64,000 bases of DNA, taken from positions 620,001 through 684,000 of the forward strand of contig NZ_POSP01000003.1 of NCBI RefSeq assembly GCF_002885975.1, in the 5' to 3' direction. The notes below the pieces were generated by a model. That model was not told the DNA's origin. It made no database searches and saw only the letters and a list, made by a program, of their open reading frames with translations. Source of the stretch: Paucibacter aquatile. GTDB lineage: Bacteria > Pseudomonadota > Gammaproteobacteria > Burkholderiales > Burkholderiaceae_C. This document shows positions 37,805-46,194 of the stretch, one piece after another. Each line of letters opens with the position of its first letter. Within the stretch, counting starts at the first letter, position 1. The position numbers were made by a program, and so were the translations under genes.

Positions 37805-38497
37805 TCATGTCGGACCGGCCACAGCCGGCGCCAGGAGCCCGCGCAGCATCAGATCGAGCTGCACCTCCAGGACCGCGGCGGGCTCGATTGTGGGCCCGCC
37901 ACAGGCACAGGCCGCGAAGGAATGTTGGTAAAGAATCATGTGCAGGATGGGCCCGATCAGCACATGCACCGTCGCTTCCACCGGCACCGGGCGGAACTCG
38001 CCGCGCGCCACGCCGCGCTCGATCAGCCCCACCAGCAGGGCCTGGATGGGCAGGATCACCTCCTCGGTGTAGAAGGCCGCCAGCTCCGGGAAGTTGCGCG
38101 CCTCGGCCACCATGATCTTGGCGATGCCGCCGGCCGTGCTCTGCCCCACACGCTGCCACCAGGCCTGCAGCACCTGGCCCAAAAGCTCGGCCACGGGGCC
38201 CTGGTGCTGGGCACTGAGCGCGGCGGCCTCGTGAATCTGGGCCACCAGGCACTCGCGCACCACGGCCTTGAACAAATCCTGCTTGCTCGGGTAGTAAAGA
38301 TAGAGCGTGCCTTTGGAGACGCCCGCGCGGGCCGCCACTTCCTCGGTGCGGGTCGCGGCAAAGCCTTTTTCCACGAACAACTCGAGCGCCGCGGCCAGCA
38401 GTTCCTGCGGACGCGATTGCTTGCGGCGCTGGCGCGCAGCCGGGCTCACCACGGCTGGCTCGGAACGCGAAACAGGAGGCGAAGATGGCGCAGCCAT
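37805..38497 (-). CDS. TetR/AcrR-family regulator of the efflux operon
   Basis: 230 residues from ATG 38497. Residues about 25-75 form the TetR DNA-binding domain (ELLAAALELFVEKGFAATRTEEVAARAGVSKGTLYLYYPSKQDLF). The C-terminal helical part has a cysteine-containing FAACACGGPT segment and resembles the AcrR C-terminal ligand pocket. It is first in line with the efflux genes, and a perfect inverted repeat lies just upstream between its promoter and start, so negative autoregulation with drug-triggered release is likely. Confidence 0.93.
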   Translation of the reverse strand: MAAPSSPPVSRSEPAVVSPAARQRRKQSRPQELLAAALELFVEKGFAATRTEEVAARAGVSKGTLYLYYPSKQDLFKAVVRECLVAQIHEAAALSAQHQGPVAELLGQVLQAWWQRVGQSTAGGIAKIMVAEARNFPELAAFYTEEVILPIQALLVGLIERGVARGEFRPVPVEATVHVLIGPILHMILYQHSFAACACGGPTIEPAAVLEVQLDLMLRGLLAPAVAGPT

Positions 38498-38517
38498 GGG
38501 GTGTAAACAGAGCGTTA

Positions 38518-38533
38518 CTGACCAATGGGTCAG
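38518..38533 (-). promoter_or_regulatory. TetR-family operator (inverted repeat)
   Basis: CTGACC-AATG-GGTCAG is a perfect 6-bp inverted repeat with 4-bp spacer. It begins 2 bp downstream of the -10 element and lies about 20 bp before the tetR start, the place of a repressor site. Confidence 0.75.
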
Positions 38534-38534
38534 C

Positions 38535-38564
38535 AATATAGGCGGCGGCATCGAGCCAGGTCAA
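38535..38564 (-). promoter_or_regulatory. Promoter of the tetR-efflux transcription unit
   Basis: On the minus strand, -35 TTGACC (38559-38564), an 18-bp spacer and -10 TATATT (38535-38540). Both boxes are close to the sigma-70 consensus. Confidence 0.75.
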
Positions 38565-38673
38565 TCGGGGCCGGCGAGCGGCACGCTCAGCGGGCCGTCA
38601 TGACCCACCAGCTATCATCCGGCCCGTTTTTCCGACATTTTTGAGACTTTTAGCGACAGAGGGAGTGCCCTGC

Positions 38674-39498
38674 GTGGACATCGTTTTGCTGATCAAGGCC
38701 GCCATCATGGGCATCGTCGAGGGGCTGACCGAGTTCCTGCCCATCTCGTCCACCGGACACCTGATCCTGACCGGCGCCCTGCTCGGCTTCGATGACGCCA
38801 AGAGCAAGGTCTTCGACATCGCCATCCAGACCGGCGCGATCTTCGCCGTCATCCTGGTCTACTGGCAGCGCCTGCGCGAAGTGGCCACGGGCCTGGGCTC
38901 GGATGCCCGCGCACGCCGCTTCACCCTCAATGTGGCCATCGGCTTTCTGCCGGCGGTGATCCTGGGCCTGCTGTTCGGCAAGGCCATCAAGGCCCATCTG
39001 TTCACCCCCACCGTGGTGGCCAGCACCTTCATCATCGGCGGCTTCATCATCCTCTGGGCCGAGCGCCGTCAACAAGCGGCCGTGCGCATCGCCCATGTGG
39101 ACGATATGACGCCGCTGGACGCGCTCAAGGTCGGCCTGATCCAGTGTCTGGCCATGGTGCCGGGCACCAGCCGCTCGGGCTCCACCATCATCGGCGGCAT
39201 GCTGATGGGTCTGTCGCGCAAGGCCGCGACCGATTTCTCCTTCTTCCTGGCCATCCCGACCCTGATCGGCGCCGGCGCCTACAGCCTGCTCAAGGAGCGC
39301 GCCCTGCTCAGCATGGACGATGTGCCCATGTTCGCGGTCGGCCTGCTGTTCTCCTTCATCAGCGCCTGGATCTGCGTGCGATGGCTGCTGCGCTACATCT
39401 CCAGCCACAGCTTTGTGCCCTTCGCCTACTACCGCATCGTGTTCGGCGTGATCGTGCTGGTGACCTCCTACTTCGGCATCATCGTCTGGAAGGACTGA
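38674..39498 (+). CDS. uppP: Undecaprenyl-diphosphatase (UppP/BacA)
   Basis: 274-residue inner-membrane phosphatase that recycles undecaprenyl pyrophosphate to the lipid carrier for peptidoglycan and O-antigen. Signature 1 [17 protein letters not shown] near residue 18 and signature 2 [10 protein letters not shown] near residue 165 are both intact, with eight hydrophobic segments. I chose GTG 38674 because GGGAG stands eight bases upstream and the protein then begins with the conserved [21 protein letters not shown] sequence; an in-frame TTG at 38641 lacks a site. It is divergent from the tetR gene and convergent with the next gene. Confidence 0.95.
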   Translation: MDIVLLIKAAIMGIVEGLTEFLPISSTGHLILTGALLGFDDAKSKVFDIAIQTGAIFAVILVYWQRLREVATGLGSDARARRFTLNVAIGFLPAVILGLLFGKAIKAHLFTPTVVASTFIIGGFIILWAERRQQAAVRIAHVDDMTPLDALKVGLIQCLAMVPGTSRSGSTIIGGMLMGLSRKAATDFSFFLAIPTLIGAGAYSLLKERALLSMDDVPMFAVGLLFSFISAWICVRWLLRYISSHSFVPFAYYRIVFGVIVLVTSYFGIIVWKD

Positions 39499-39502
39499 TC
39501 GC

Positions 39503-39638
39503 TCGTGAGTTTTCTACTGCGCGGCCGCCATGCGTCGTTGGTCCGGTGCTCGAAATCCTCACGTACCGGAAGTACGTTCCGGTTCCTGCGCTCCGTCCGC
39601 CTCGCCTGACGGCCGCTCGCGACGAAAACTCTCAAGCT
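39503..39638. repeat. Imperfect palindromic intergenic element between convergent genes
   Basis: The 133-bp gap is nearly filled by a nested inverted structure. GAGTTTTC (39507-39514) pairs with GAAAACTC (39624-39631), and GCGGCCG (39521-39527) with CGGCCGC (39610-39616). At the centre, ACGTAC/GTACGT (39561-39577) competes with ACCGGAA/TTCCGGT (39565-39583). It ends on the stop codon of the leftward gene. It could serve as a two-way terminator or be a dispersed palindromic repeat; only one copy is in this window. Confidence 0.7.
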
Positions 39639-40822
39639 CGAAGTCCCCGCTGCCCCCGGCTCCAGGCGCGACACAGCACCCACATCAGGCCCAGCACGCA
39701 CAGCCAGGCGCCATAGCAAACCCACAGCGAGGGCGCATAGCCGGCCGGCATGTGCGCCCCGTCGCTGGGCAAGGCGCCGTAGCGCAGCCAGTACCAGGCG
39801 CCCGCCAGCCCATGGATCAGGGCGATGTGCAGCAGGTAGAAGAACTGCGCGTGGCGGCCGAACAGCATCAGCGCTGCGGGCGCTTGCAAGCCCCCGCCCT
39901 CCATCGCGCGCTCCAGCAGGGCCAGCGCAGCCAATGTGAAGGCCCCGGTGATGGCCAGGTAGAGCAGCGAGGGCGGGTATTTGTGCACGTCGATGAAGGC
40001 CAGGGCCTCATGCCAGAGCGGCCGCCCCTGGGCCACCCAGGGATGCGGGTCGCCGTAAAGACCCGTGGCACGCAGCAGCACAAAACCCAGCAGCAAGCCC
40101 AGGGCCGCCCGCAGCAGAAAGCGTTGACGCTGCGCTGTCGGCCCGCGCAGCAGCGGCCCGAGCGCATAGCCGGCCGCCATCCAGCCGATCCAGGGCATCA
40201 GCGGATACACCACCATCACCCCCGGCCCGGCGGCGGCCGGCTTGAAGTAGCCACCCTGGTGCCAGAGCATGAAGGCCCAGCTGGCACCCTCGCCATGCCA
40301 GGCATCGAGCAGGTTGTGCGGCAGGATCAGGCCGGCGGCCACGGCGATCACGGCCCAGCGCGGCAGCCAGATCAGCAGGCCCAGCGCCATCATGGCCACA
40401 CCGATGGCCCAGATCACCTGCAATATCAGGGTTTCAAAACCAAACTGCCAGCTGAAGCTGACCCAGCTCAGCTCCAGCAGCACGAGCATGGCGCCGCGGC
40501 TCAGCAGGTAGCGGCTCATGTCAGTGCGGCTGTGACGCTGGCCGCGCAGCCAGGCCGACAGCCCCGCCAGCAGCACAAAGGTCGGCGCGCACAGATGCGT
40601 GATCCAGCGCGTCAAAAACCAGGCCGGGCTGCTCTGGTTCAGATCCAGCGGGTTGAAATTCATGGGCGCGAAGAAGTCGCGCGTGTGGTCCAGCGCCATC
40701 AGCGCCACCACCAGGCCGCGCAAGAGATCGATGGCGCCGAGCCGGTGGGCCGAGGCGCGGGCACTCCGCTCCAGGGGGTCTGATCCTGCGCCGCCCGAGC
40801 CCGCTTCGCTTGCCTGTGTCAT
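39632..40822 (-). CDS. DUF1624 / HGSNAT-like acyltransferase membrane protein
   Basis: 396 residues from ATG 40822, with GGGAGG well placed upstream. It has about ten to eleven hydrophobic segments. The start RLGAIDLLRGLVVALMALDHTRDFF is the signature of the heparan-alpha-glucosaminide N-acetyltransferase-like family, including the conserved Asp-His after the first helix. LCAPTFVLLAGLSAWL and LMPWIGWMAAGYALG are further landmarks. The family moves acetyl groups across membranes in eukaryotes; the bacterial substrate is unknown. The stop codon lies inside the palindromic element that separates it from uppP. Confidence 0.85.
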   Translation of the reverse strand: MTQASEAGSGGAGSDPLERSARASAHRLGAIDLLRGLVVALMALDHTRDFFAPMNFNPLDLNQSSPAWFLTRWITHLCAPTFVLLAGLSAWLRGQRHSRTDMSRYLLSRGAMLVLLELSWVSFSWQFGFETLILQVIWAIGVAMMALGLLIWLPRWAVIAVAAGLILPHNLLDAWHGEGASWAFMLWHQGGYFKPAAAGPGVMVVYPLMPWIGWMAAGYALGPLLRGPTAQRQRFLLRAALGLLLGFVLLRATGLYGDPHPWVAQGRPLWHEALAFIDVHKYPPSLLYLAITGAFTLAALALLERAMEGGGLQAPAALMLFGRHAQFFYLLHIALIHGLAGAWYWLRYGALPSDGAHMPAGYAPSLWVCYGAWLCVLGLMWVLCRAWSRGQRGLRA

Positions 40823-40953
40823 CCCTGCTGCCCCTCCCGCCCGTCGCCGCAGGCCCAACCCAGAACCGAGAGCCCGGACCCAAGAGCCCAGAACCAAGAA
40901 GCCGCGATGGTAGGCAGGGCAAGCCGGCGGCGCAGCACGTAAAATCCCGCCCC

Positions 40954-41766
40954 ATGACGATCACGATCAAATCCGGCGCCGACATCCCGGCCTTGCGCAT
41001 TGCCGGGCGCCTGGCCTCCGAGGTGCTGGACATGCTGACCCCGCATGTCAAACCGGGCATCACCACCGAACAACTCGACAAGCTGGCGCATGACTACATC
41101 GTCAATGTCCAGCAGGCGATCCCCGCGCCGCTGAACTACACGCCGGCCGGCTACATCCCCTACCCCAAGTCCATCTGCACCTCGGTCAACCACCAGGTCT
41201 GCCACGGCATCCCCAATGACCGGGCGCTGAAGAACGGCGACATCGTCAACATCGACGTCACCGTCATCAAAGATGGCTGGCATGGCGACACCAGCCGCAT
41301 GTTTGTGGTTGGCGAGGGCTCCATCGCCGCCAAGCGCCTGTGCGCCTTCACCTACGAGGCCATGTGGAAGGGCATTGCCAAGGTCAAGCCGGGCGCACGC
41401 CTGGGCGACATCGGCCATGCCATCCAGAGCTTTGCCGAGAGCAATGGCTTTTCCATCGTGCGCGAGTTCTGCGGCCACGGCATCGGCCAGGTCTTCCACG
41501 AAGAGCCGCAGGTGCTGCACTATGGCCGCCCTGGCACGCTGGAAGAGCTGGTGCCCGGCATGGTCTTCACCATCGAGCCCATGATCAACGCCGGCCGCCG
41601 CGAGATCAAGGAAACCGGCGATGGCTGGACCATCGTCACCAAGGACCGCTCCCTGTCCGCCCAGTGGGAACACACGCTGATGGTGACCGAAACCGGCTAC
41701 GAGGTCTTCACCCTGTCCGAGGGCAGCCCCGCCCTGCCCGCCTTCATCAGCAGCACCAGCACCTGA
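40954..41766 (+). CDS. map: Methionine aminopeptidase, type I
   Basis: 270-residue cytoplasmic enzyme removing the initiator methionine. All five metal ligands are visible: Asp101 (NIDVTV), Asp112 (HGDTS), the His in CGHGIGQVFHEEP, the Glu in TIEPMINAG, and the Glu in AQWEHTLMV. KSICTSVNHQVCHGIP is the substrate pocket. ATG 40954 starts MTITIKSGADIPALRIAG; longer frames have no conservation. It lies 10 bp before glnD, probably co-transcribed. It differs from the common rpsB-linked placement of map. Confidence 0.96.
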   Translation: MTITIKSGADIPALRIAGRLASEVLDMLTPHVKPGITTEQLDKLAHDYIVNVQQAIPAPLNYTPAGYIPYPKSICTSVNHQVCHGIPNDRALKNGDIVNIDVTVIKDGWHGDTSRMFVVGEGSIAAKRLCAFTYEAMWKGIAKVKPGARLGDIGHAIQSFAESNGFSIVREFCGHGIGQVFHEEPQVLHYGRPGTLEELVPGMVFTIEPMINAGRREIKETGDGWTIVTKDRSLSAQWEHTLMVTETGYEVFTLSEGSPALPAFISSTST

Positions 41767-41776
41767 GGGCGCCGCC

Positions 41777-44386
41777 ATGGCCAGCAGCAGCAGCGCCAAC
41801 CCTGTGGTCGAGCTGCGCCAGCAGCTCAAGAGCGGCAAGCAGGCGCTGATCGACGCCTTCCGCGCCGGCCCGCCCACGCAGCGCGCCGCCCAGCGCCTGC
41901 TGCGCCAGCTGGCGCGCCATGTCGACGGCATCCTGCAGCAGCTCTGGGCCCAGGCGGCCATGCCGCCGGGCTTCTGCCTGGTGGCCGTGGGCGGATATGG
42001 CCGTGGCGAGCTCTTCCCCTTCTCCGATGTCGATGTGCTGCTGCTGCTGCCCGACGGCGTCGAGGCGCACCAGCCGGGCGCCGTCAAGCAAAGCATCGAG
42101 ACCTTCATCACCGCCTGCTGGGACATCGGCCTGGAGCTGGGCTCCTCGGTGCGCACCCTGGGCGAATGCCTGCAAGAGGCCGCCGGCGATGTGACGGTGC
42201 AGACCGCCCTGCTGGAAGCACGCCCCCTGGCCGGCGCGCGGCCGCTGTTCAAGCAGCTGGTGCAGCGCCAGCACGAGCATCTGGACGTCAGCGCCTTTTT
42301 GCGCGCCAAGACGCTGGAAGCGCAACAGCGCCACACCAAGTTCGACGACACGCCCTATTCGCTGGAGCCCAACTGCAAGGAGAGCCCGGGCGGCCTGCGC
42401 GATCTGCAGGTGCTGATCTGGATCGCCCGCGCCGCCGGCCTGGGCCACACCTGGAAGGCCCTGGCCACGCGCGGCCTGATCACGGCCTTTGAGAGCCGCC
42501 AGCTGCAGCGCAACGAAGGCCTGCTCAAGCTGATCCGTGCGCGCCTGCACGCCGTGGCGGGGCGGCGCGAGGATCGCCTGGTTTTCGATCTGCAAACCGC
42601 CGTGGCCGAGAGCTTTGGCTATCAGTCCACCAAGGAACAGCGTGCCTCCGAGGTGCTGATGCGGCGCTTCTACTGGGCGGCCAAAGCCGTGACCCAGCTG
42701 AACCAGATCCTGCTGCTCAATCTGGAGGAGCAGATCAACGGCTCGCAACAAGGGCTGATGCGCCCCATCCCCGGCCACGAGGCGCAGTTCCTGGACCGGG
42801 CCGGCATGCTCGAGGTGGCCAGCGACGAGCTCTACCAGCGCGAGCCTCATGCCATCCTGCGCACCTTTCTGGTCTACCAGCAGACACCCGGCATCAAGGG
42901 CCTATCGGCCCGCACCCTGCGCGCGCTTTACAACGCCCGCGAGCAGATGGACGCGGCCTTCCGCCGCGACCCGGTGAACCGCGCCACCTTCATGCAGATC
43001 CTGCGCCAGCCCGAGGGGCAGACGCATGCCTTCCGGCTGATGAACCAGACCTCGGTGCTGGGCCGCTACCTCTGGGTGTTCCGCGGCATCGTCGGCCAGA
43101 TGCAGCACGACCTGTTCCACGTCTACACCGTGGATCAGCACATCCTGATGGTGCTGCGCAATGTGCGCCGCTTCTTCATCCCCGAGCATGCGCACGAGTA
43201 CGCCTTCTGCTCGCAGCTGGCCTCGCAGTGGGACAAGCCTGAGCTGCTCTACATCGCCGCACTCTTCCACGATGTGGCCAAGGGCCGTGGCGGGGATCAC
43301 TCCGATCTCGGCGCCGACGACGCGCGGCGCTTCTGCCGCGACCACGGCCTGAGCAAGGAAGACAGCGAGCTGGTGGTCTTCCTGGTGCGCCACCACCTGA
43401 CCCACTCGCGCGTGGCACAAAAAGAAGACCTCTCCGACCCCGAGGTGATCCAGAGTTATGTCACCAAGGTCGGAGACGCCCGCCACCTGACCGCCCTCTA
43501 CCTGCTGACCGTGGCCGACATCCGCGGCACCAGCCCCAAGGTCTGGAATGCCTGGAAGGGCAAGCTGCTCGAAGACCTCTACCGCCTGGCCCTGCGCGCC
43601 CTGGGCGGCGCCCAGCCCAATCTGGCCGCCGAGATCGAGGCGCGCAAGAACGAGGCCCGCCACAGCCTGGCCCTGCACTCCATGCTGCCCGGCACCGAGA
43701 CCGCGCTTTGGGAGACCCTGGCCATCAGCTATTTCGCGCGCCACGAGGCGGGCGAGCTGGCCTGGCATGCGCGCTCGCTCTGGCGCCATGTGCAGACCGC
43801 CACGCCGGTGGTGCAGGCCCGGCCCTCGCCGATCGGCGAAGGCTTGCAGGTGCTGGTCTACGCACCCGACCGCCAGGACCTGTTCGCCCGCATCTGCGGT
43901 TATTTCGACGGCGCCGGCTTCAACATCCTGGACGCCAAGGTGCACACCACCAAGCGCGGTTTCGCCCTGGACACCTTCCAGGTCATCAGCCCCGACTTGG
44001 AGCTCAACCACCGCGACCTCGTGCCCCTGGTCGAAAACAAGCTAGGCCAGGCCCTGCAGGCCGAAGGCCCGCTGCCCGAGCCACGCCGTGGCCGGCTCTC
44101 GCGCCGAGTCAAGAGCTTCCCCTACACCCCGCGCATCGCCCTGCGGCCCGACGAACGCGGCCAGGCCTGGCTGCTGTCCATCAGCACCAGCGACCGCGCC
44201 GGCCTGCTCTACGCCATCGCCCGCGTGCTGGCCCGTCACGGCATCAATCTGCAGCTGGCCAAGATCTCCACTCTGGGCGAGCGGGTGGAAGACACCTTCC
44301 TCGTCGACGGCCCGGCCCTGCAGCACAACCGGGCACAGCTGCAGATCGAAAGTGAATTGCTCGACGCGGTGAGCCTGCCGGCTTGA
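41777..44386 (+). CDS. glnD: PII uridylyltransferase / uridylyl-removing enzyme (GlnD)
   Basis: 869-residue nitrogen sensor that uridylylates PII when glutamine is low and removes UMP when it is high. The nucleotidyltransferase motif GGYGRGELFPFSDVD is at residues 72-86. The GlnD/GlnE linker includes NCKESPGGLRDLQVL. The HD hydrolase has His498-Asp499 in LFHDVAKGRGGDHS. Two C-terminal ACT domains sense glutamine (VLVYAPDRQDLFARICGYFDG-like and LSISTSDRAGLLYAIARVLARHG-like starts). All parts are intact and the length matches the family. It follows map by 10 bp. Confidence 0.97.
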   Translation: MASSSSANPVVELRQQLKSGKQALIDAFRAGPPTQRAAQRLLRQLARHVDGILQQLWAQAAMPPGFCLVAVGGYGRGELFPFSDVDVLLLLPDGVEAHQPGAVKQSIETFITACWDIGLELGSSVRTLGECLQEAAGDVTVQTALLEARPLAGARPLFKQLVQRQHEHLDVSAFLRAKTLEAQQRHTKFDDTPYSLEPNCKESPGGLRDLQVLIWIARAAGLGHTWKALATRGLITAFESRQLQRNEGLLKLIRARLHAVAGRREDRLVFDLQTAVAESFGYQSTKEQRASEVLMRRFYWAAKAVTQLNQILLLNLEEQINGSQQGLMRPIPGHEAQFLDRAGMLEVASDELYQREPHAILRTFLVYQQTPGIKGLSARTLRALYNAREQMDAAFRRDPVNRATFMQILRQPEGQTHAFRLMNQTSVLGRYLWVFRGIVGQMQHDLFHVYTVDQHILMVLRNVRRFFIPEHAHEYAFCSQLASQWDKPELLYIAALFHDVAKGRGGDHSDLGADDARRFCRDHGLSKEDSELVVFLVRHHLTHSRVAQKEDLSDPEVIQSYVTKVGDARHLTALYLLTVADIRGTSPKVWNAWKGKLLEDLYRLALRALGGAQPNLAAEIEARKNEARHSLALHSMLPGTETALWETLAISYFARHEAGELAWHARSLWRHVQTATPVVQARPSPIGEGLQVLVYAPDRQDLFARICGYFDGAGFNILDAKVHTTKRGFALDTFQVISPDLELNHRDLVPLVENKLGQALQAEGPLPEPRRGRLSRRVKSFPYTPRIALRPDERGQAWLLSISTSDRAGLLYAIARVLARHGINLQLAKISTLGERVEDTFLVDGPALQHNRAQLQIESELLDAVSLPA

Positions 44387-44440
44387 TACCCGGCGCATGC
44401 TGCTGCGCCGCGCGCTTGCAGTCTTGCACCCGTGTTTGTC

Positions 44441-44454
44441 TTGATGGGCATCAA
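44441..44454 (+). promoter_or_regulatory. FNR/Anr box
   Basis: TTGAT-GGGC-ATCAA is a perfect match to the FNR consensus TTGATNNNNATCAA. It is centred about 60 bp before the DUF2189 gene. If it sits at -41.5, transcription would start near 44489 and the -10 would be CATCAT (44477-44482). Confidence 0.8.
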
Positions 44455-44461
44455 GGACCGC

Positions 44462-44477
44462 GACATGCGAGCATGTC
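44462..44477. promoter_or_regulatory. Perfect palindrome downstream of the FNR box
   Basis: GACATGC-GA-GCATGTC, 7-bp arms with a 2-bp centre, lies 7 bp after the FNR box and just before the presumed -10. It could bind a second regulator. Confidence 0.5.
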
Positions 44478-44507
44478 ATCATCTTCCCTGAGCTCGCACC
44501 GCACCCC

Positions 44508-45290
44508 ATGCCCTTTCTGGACACCGAAAAAGCCCTGGCGCAGTCACGCAAATTTGGCGTGAAGCCCATCCCCGCCTTGCGCCCCCTGGGCTGGCTGGCC
44601 CGCGGCTGGCGCGACATCTGGCGTTGCCCGGGTGCCTCGCTGGCCCATGGCATGGCCATGGCCATCGCTGGCGCGGTGATCGTGCTGCTGGCGCGCCATC
44701 ATTTCTGGCTGCTGGTCGGTGCCTTCAGCGGCTTCTTGCTGGTGGCCCCCATCCTGGCCACAGGCCTCTACGTGATCAGCCGTGATCTGGAGCTGGGCCG
44801 CTCACCCAACCTGCACACCGTGCTGCACACCTGGTGGCCGCGCGATGGGCGGCTGGTGGTGTTCGGCGTTCTGCTGGCCTTTGCCGGCACCGGCTGGGTG
44901 ATGACCTCGGCCTCGCTGATCACCGGTTTCAGCGGCCACGCCATTCGCGAGCCGATTGATTTCATCCGCCATGTGGTGCTGAACGAAGAGACACCGTTGT
45001 TCGAAGCCTGGCTGGCCCTGGGCGCCCTGCTGGCTGCGCCAGTGTTTGCCTCCACCCTGGTCGCCGTGCCCCTGCTGCTGGACCGCGATATTGGCGTGCT
45101 CGGTGCCGTCTTCACCAGCTGGCGCGTGGTCATGGAGTACCCGGCGCCGGTGGCCTTGTGGGCCGCCATCATCATGCTGCTGACCCTGCTGGGCATGGCC
45201 AGCTTCATGGTCGGCCTGGTGCTGGTCGTGCCTCTCCTGGGCCATGCCAGCTGGCATGCCTACCGCGATCTGGTCAGCGTGCACGACTGA
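44508..45290 (+). CDS. DUF2189-family integral membrane protein
   Basis: 260 residues with six hydrophobic segments after a cytoplasmic N-terminus (LAQSRKFGVKPIPALRPLGWLARGWRDIWRCPGASLAHG) that is the DUF2189 (COG5473) signature. Further marks are the loop ATGLYVISRDLELGRSP and the last helix pair LGMASFMVGLVLVVPLLGHASWHAYRDLV. The biochemical role of the family is not known. A perfect FNR box upstream suggests induction at low oxygen. Two small genes follow, with DUF2788 starting 52 bp later, so the three may form an operon. Confidence 0.88.
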   Translation: MPFLDTEKALAQSRKFGVKPIPALRPLGWLARGWRDIWRCPGASLAHGMAMAIAGAVIVLLARHHFWLLVGAFSGFLLVAPILATGLYVISRDLELGRSPNLHTVLHTWWPRDGRLVVFGVLLAFAGTGWVMTSASLITGFSGHAIREPIDFIRHVVLNEETPLFEAWLALGALLAAPVFASTLVAVPLLLDRDIGVLGAVFTSWRVVMEYPAPVALWAAIIMLLTLLGMASFMVGLVLVVPLLGHASWHAYRDLVSVHD

Positions 45291-45342
45291 ACGAACGCCA
45301 AACCACAGACGCCAAGACCGGACCGGACCGAAAGACACCAGG

Positions 45343-45561
45343 ATGTTTGGATACAGCGAACAGGAGCTCGCCCAGTTTTGCCTCACTTGGGGCGTGGGCG
45401 GTTTCATGGCCTATATGGTGTTCATCATCCTGCAGCTGGCCCGCGAGTCCAAGGCCGGCCGCTTTGGCACCTTCATCCTGCTGCTGGGCCTGGGCTTCGG
45501 CCTGGTCGGTTTTCTGGCCAAAGGCGTGATCAAGTACTTCATGTCGGGCATCACCGGATGA
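45343..45561 (+). CDS. DUF2788-family small membrane protein
   Basis: 72 residues, two membrane helices (GVGGFMAYMVFIILQLA and FGTFILLLGLGFGLVGFLAKGVIKYFM) linked by a basic SKAGR loop. The start MFGYSEQELAQFCLTWG matches the DUF2788 family seen in Beta- and Gammaproteobacteria. Its stop overlaps the YitT start by 4 bp. Function unknown. Confidence 0.85.
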   Translation: MFGYSEQELAQFCLTWGVGGFMAYMVFIILQLARESKAGRFGTFILLLGLGFGLVGFLAKGVIKYFMSGITG

Positions 45562-46181
45562 GCTTGCGCGAGACCCTGAGCCGCAGCTTCCGCCACTCGC
45601 CGCTGGAGGATGTGCAGGCCATCGTCACCGGCACCTTGTTCGTGGCCCTGGGCGTGGCGCTGTTCAAGCAGGCCGGCATGCTGACCGGCGGCACGGTGGG
45701 CATCGCCTTCTTGCTGCACTACGCCTCGGGCCTGCCCTTCGGCGCCCTGTTCTTCTGCATCAATCTGCCGTTTTACTGGCTGGCCTACCGGCGCATGGGC
45801 CTGCCCTTCACCCTGCGCACCATCGCCGCGGTCAGCCTGATGGCCCTGCTGGCCGAGGTGCTGCCGCACTGGCTGAAATTCGCCGAGCTCAACATATGGT
45901 TCGCCGCCATCACCGGCGGCCTCTTGATCGGCGCCGGCATGCTGATCCTGTTCCGCCACCGCGCCTCGCTGGGGGGGCTCAATGTGCTGGTGCTCTACCT
46001 GCAGGAAAAGCGCGGCTGGCGCGCCGGCTATGTGCAGGCCGGCCTCGATGGCCTGATCCTGCTCAGCGCCCTGGCCTTTGTCGCCCCCGAGCGCGTGGGC
46101 CTGTCCTTGGTCGGCATGGTGGCCATCAATGCAGCCCTGGCCATCAACCACCGACCCGGGCGCTACGTCGGCATGTCCTGA
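45558..46181 (+). CDS. YitT-family membrane protein
   Basis: 207 residues, with five to six hydrophobic segments and the YitT (DUF161) N-terminal features: DVQAIVTGTLFVALGVALFKQAGMLTGGTVGIAFLLHYASG and INLPFYWLAYRRMG. The usual C-terminal DUF2179 domain is missing, so this is the short form. ATG 45558 overlaps the DUF2788 stop by 4 bp, showing tight coupling. Role unknown; the family is sometimes suggested to be a transporter. Confidence 0.85.
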   Translation: MSLRETLSRSFRHSPLEDVQAIVTGTLFVALGVALFKQAGMLTGGTVGIAFLLHYASGLPFGALFFCINLPFYWLAYRRMGLPFTLRTIAAVSLMALLAEVLPHWLKFAELNIWFAAITGGLLIGAGMLILFRHRASLGGLNVLVLYLQEKRGWRAGYVQAGLDGLILLSALAFVAPERVGLSLVGMVAINAALAINHRPGRYVGMS

Positions 46182-46194
46182 GCCTCGCCCGGGC

